From assembly GCA_000727475.1 (NCBI GenBank), contig KL647293.1:2492588-2556587 (forward strand): DNA of 64,000 nt. Reading direction: 5' to 3'. A program made the position numbers and the translations under genes. Positions 60,090 through 64,000 of this stretch are shown here, piece by piece. Numbering within the stretch: position 1 is the first letter of the stretch; each line of letters starts with the position of its first letter. Below the pieces are notes generated by a model. The model had not been told where the DNA came from. It searched no databases and saw only the letters and a program-made list of their open reading frames with translations. The stretch comes from Sarcocystis neurona. Lineage: Eukaryota > Apicomplexa > Conoidasida > Eucoccidiorida > Sarcocystidae.

Positions 60090-63000
60090 AATGCACTCGC
60101 TCCTTCGGGGACGTGGGAAGTCAGGAACAAACAAGAGAGCCGCAAAGCAATGTACTCCTTGGGGTACGCGCCTACTCAGTAACAAACAGAAGGCCTCACG
60201 AGAACAGAAAATCGAAAAAAGGACACCCTGGAGATCCAATTCGTCACCAGATCTACGAGGTGTGAAGAGAGGAGGCAGAAAAACAGACGTGGAAACCCAC
60301 GTCTCAGGGCGGACAGTCCACGGGAAAAAAAGTCAGCGTGAACAGAAAAGAAAACCGACGGTAGCGCACTTCTGACGGCGGGCGAGAGAAAAAGTAGAGC
60401 CATTTCTTCAAAAGCACCCTGGTGATGCAAAAAAAGAAGACGACAGGAGATTCGCAGAGATGCACGCCGGAAGGCTACCTACCAATAAGCATCCTGATTC
60501 GTTGAATTATTAGCAGTACAACTCGAACGAAATACAGTAGAAAGCGGAAATCGCAGTAAGACAGACTCTGCCTGTGCGCATGTGTGCATACAGAGAAATA
60601 CCAGAAGATCAGACGGACGAATCGGCACCAGGCATCACGGAACACACTAGCAAAGAAGAAAAACATACCTTCGGTCATCGAGAGATTTCTTCAAAATCCA
60701 AAAATGCCGTCCGGAGGCGTGGCAGCTGCAGAGAGGGAAAGAAAAAGCGGGAAGGGAGAAGCACGCGGGGCAAGACATAGTACTGCGCACACATGTATAT
60801 ACTCCTGCGGTTCTTGCCGTCATAGAAAGAATTAGATAGTAAGAGAGGGGGCGAGTGTGCGGGGATCACAACAAGGAGGATGTTCCGCCCCGACGGGAAG
60901 TAGAAATGCTCGCTCGCACAGACCGAACTAGAAAAGGTATATTATGGAGGAAACATGCACGCAGTGAGGTCAACCAAGCAGAGAGAGAGGTCACCAGTTC
61001 ACACGTGAACATGGGAGGTCAAGACATGTCCGTGAAATTAAGTAGGACACTGAAGCGACAGAACTTACACCTGACATCCCACACGTGGGCAGAAAAAGTA
61101 GTACACACGTTTGCACACACGCACAACTTAGAAAGACGTATGTTTGCAAGGTATATCCTTTATTGCAGTAACATATCGGAGTGAACGTCCGTTTCAGTAA
61201 CGATCAACTGCACGCAGGACGTGCTGCACTCTCACAAAGAAACTTGCAGTACAAGCAGAGTTGCACACTGAACGAGACTTGGAAATGCTCTTTGTTGCAA
61301 AACGGAGAAATGCAAGCTCAGTACAGCACAGCTACGCTCTAGAGTTAGTAGTAGTAATGACCACAGATAAACGCACATGTTTGAAATCGTGCAATTCCTA
61401 TGTTCACATATTTCTAGACATACACACGTCTGTCGTCGCGCACAGATACACGGAAACTTCTAATGTTCTTAATGTAACTCAGGTCACTTTGATGAGCTCA
61501 ACAGCAGAAGTGCTTCTCACGTTGATTACGTCTTCGTGAGAAACACGTTCATTATGCCTTCGGTTCTTCAGCCTTCGTTGTTAGCTGCTAGACACGAGAG
61601 TGCAAGTCAGGCACAGCAGAGAGGCAAGCAAAGCGTGGAAGGTACCCTGTCCATGTAGAAAGTCAAAGGTCACTAGTGGACTTTCCACTCGACTCCCGCA
61701 TACGTACGTGCAGACGTATTTACACGTGTATAGCAATGAAAGCGGCATGCAGCTGAAGGCGAGTAGCGTTGTGACTACAAGCTTGTGTACGTGACCAACG
61801 CTTTTCTCTGAAGCGCAGTAAAGTCTGTGACAGCGACTTAGTAATGTGCATTCTTTCCTTAATCGCAGGACTTTGTGCTAAAATTTTAAAATCGAAAAGC
61901 TCTTCAGCAGCACCTAGTGCCGGGTTTCTGCTGCGCAGCTGGGGCCTGCGTCCGCAACAGTAAGGCGCGAGAACTTAATTTGACCATTCACAGTGCGTTA
62001 AGGAAGTCGGCCCTCCAGAAACCACCAGTGCAGAAACAGACGTAATTATACATGGATACCTACACTAAAGGAAAATTTCAGGGATTCTACAGCATGAGTG
62101 TGTAGTCTGTAAACAGTTTCAGCGAGAAAAAAGTCCTGCTTGAACGGTAATTTTACGTAACTCCCACTTTCTGCTGCGGGTTTCGTGTTGAGTCAGTGTA
62201 CACCTCACTCAAGAGGTACTTCGAAGCTCACGAGAACACGTTTCAGTGCCTCGAAGGTGGTCCTTTCTCTGCAACTGCAGCTCCTCGTGCAAAATGCAAA
62301 GATAGACAGACCGGCACGGCTACACGGGTGACGTTCACGGTCAGTTTCTGAAGTGACCGGATATAGAGAGTCCTACAAAATATAGTCTAATCGGCAGGGA
62401 ATCGATCTCTACAAAAGACGGTCGCGTTCACGACCACGCGACGCCTTTCAATTCACTGAAGCAACCAAAACAGAGGTAGGCATTGGTAGTCCAACTACTT
62501 TTTTGACCCATCCTAGACAAGTGTGCGTAGTCGGATGTATGAGAATACGCGGCCCTACACACGCGGATATATACACATATATATATATATTTATTTACAC
62601 TCCTAAATGGCGTATGTGTACGTGTGGATGATAGAAACCCAGTTCTCCTACGGTGACATCAGACCAAACGGCGGTGCATTTTTTCCTCCGTAGATGTTTC
62701 GATATACTGCACAGGAACGGAGGCCAGTACGAGAGGTTTTGCACGGTTATAAAAATGGCTGCCCAGAACAGTAACGTACGCCTCAGTAACTTAAGAACAA
62801 CACACCGGATGAATTTCCTAAACGCAGAGACTTCACGGTGAACTAGCGCATTCATTTCGTTCCACGGAGGAGGCAAACGTAAACGCCATTCTGGTGGTGT
62901 AACACATATTTTATTTCAACTTTGCCAACTCTTACGAGTATCCCAGTGGGAAAACTCAAAAGAGTGACTTCTTAGCTAAGCAGCGAAATTCAGTAGGTGC

Positions 63001-64000
63001 ATGGTACTACTATCGCTCACCTGCGTAGACAACATACGAGTATACTCATTATTCACCGCCGCGTTCTATAAGTAGGCATTGCTACATGAGAGAGCACAAT
63101 TTCATGCGCAGCGCAGTGCTTAAAAATGATCTACTACGTAGAAAGAGTGAAAGAGAACCCGATATCGTCCGGAGTTTCTGTTCATTCATATATGTATATA
63201 TGTACGTACTGCTACATACGCGTGTACATATCTGTGCCGATATGTGTACATATTTATAATTATACATGCGTCGGGCAGTGCAGCGTGCTATACCTAGATG
63301 CGTACATGTAAATGCTTTTCTTTTCTTCTCAGTATTCCATTGGCCACGAAGACTTTGCTAGGTGTAGACATGTCTACATGCTTTACCTTTTCGCGGCTCG
63401 ACGTACTGAGAAATGTGCAAAGGGTAGCATGAGAGTTACATGTGTTTTCATTCTGCGGCAGAACCTTCGACAACTGCTACCTACCAGTAGAGCCCCCTAC
63501 CTCTGCAATTGTACAAGTGACGAAAAAGAACGAGCTTTCGACTTCTGCAGAAGTAAATCAGCATAGCAAGCGCAAACAGACCGTGCTCACAGGACACGCA
63601 CTGCGGGTGTCGCAGTCGTACGTACGATACGACACTGCTCGCACTGATTTTTGGCGCATAAGTGCGAAAATTGAGCTGTGTATGAATGTAGATGAATATG
63701 CGTTGTCCTAAGTGGTATTTTCCACCTCTGCGTAGAGGTAGCTCTACCACACGTGGATTTATACACGATGTGCAGGTGTGCACCTACGTATGTAGATATA
63801 CATGTAAATATATATATATATACACATATATACACATACGGACATGTAGGCAGCTAGATATTGACGTACTCGGTTTATAGACCTCTTTGCGTGTATCTAC
63901 GTCTATAGAGAGGGTTACACAGGAGTTCCAGGTAACACTCCCTAAACGTGTACTACGCACAGCTCTATGTACCCCGACGGGTACCCCTGTCCGCGGAGGC
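60090..64000. other. PAPS synthase 3' flank and repeat-poor sequence, no gene seen
   Basis: A purine-rich stretch follows the stop to about 60950 and probably includes the 3' UTR. The rest to 63.1 kb is balanced and repeat-poor, and TA repeats return at 63190-63260 and 63810-63840. The open frame 63442-63711 (plus) has mixed composition (ELSTSAEVNQHSKRKQTVL) but no family or splice support. Confidence 0.45.

Noticed and set aside
62385..62460. Minus-strand sequence GCGTGGTCGTGAACGC plus AGATCGATTCCC resembling tRNA D- and T-arms
   Set aside because: The D-arm pairs well, but the anticodon and acceptor stems do not. It could be a tRNA-derived relic but not a supportable gene.

Overview
The window looks like nuclear DNA of a coccidian apicomplexan, most likely Eimeria. 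The reasons are: pervasive GCA/CAG/CTG trinucleotide repeats read as alanine, glutamine or serine runs; intron-split genes with GT/AG junctions; a giant protein with plant-like AP2 domains (ApiAP2); and stretches of TA, ACGTAC and GAGA simple repeats. The species cannot be fixed from sequence alone. The whole window is eukaryotic, with no operons, CRISPR arrays or insertion sequences. Three genes can be supported.

(1) Minus strand, 1 to about 8.25 kb. A very large low-complexity protein, incomplete at both ends. Two long exons (3551-8250 and 1-1623) are joined by a phase-compatible intron. The left exon is an open frame that runs off the window edge. A further upstream exon at 8324-8518 is plausible. 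The minus-strand pyrimidine-rich tract at 10.3-11.1 kb may be its 5' leader.

(2) Plus strand, 21.85-41.72 kb. An ApiAP2 DNA-binding protein of about 3157 residues. I assembled it from four exons (21847-29345, 33336-34072, 36278-36493, 40698-41719) whose phases fit and whose total length is divisible by three. It carries three AP2 domains near the C-terminus. The first is interrupted by a 4-kb intron. The introns hold long satellites: an AGT-triplet block, an 11-unit diverged minisatellite and a roughly 120-bp tandem repeat.

(3) Plus strand, 47.96-60.09 kb. A bifunctional ATP sulfurylase - APS kinase (PAPS synthase) of 643 residues in seven exons, with the sulfurylase N-terminal and the kinase C-terminal. 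All junctions are GT/AG and phase-consistent. The catalytic motifs of both halves are visible, including an intact kinase P-loop that is rebuilt across an intron.

Between the genes lie repeat-poor stretches (about 11.1-18.2, 43.5-47.9 and 60.9-63 kb) in which I see no convincing gene. They alternate with repeat-rich stretches, recalling the repeat-rich/repeat-poor segmentation described for E. tenella chromosome 1. The three genes show no obvious functional link: an unknown disordered protein, a transcription factor, and a sulfate-activation enzyme.
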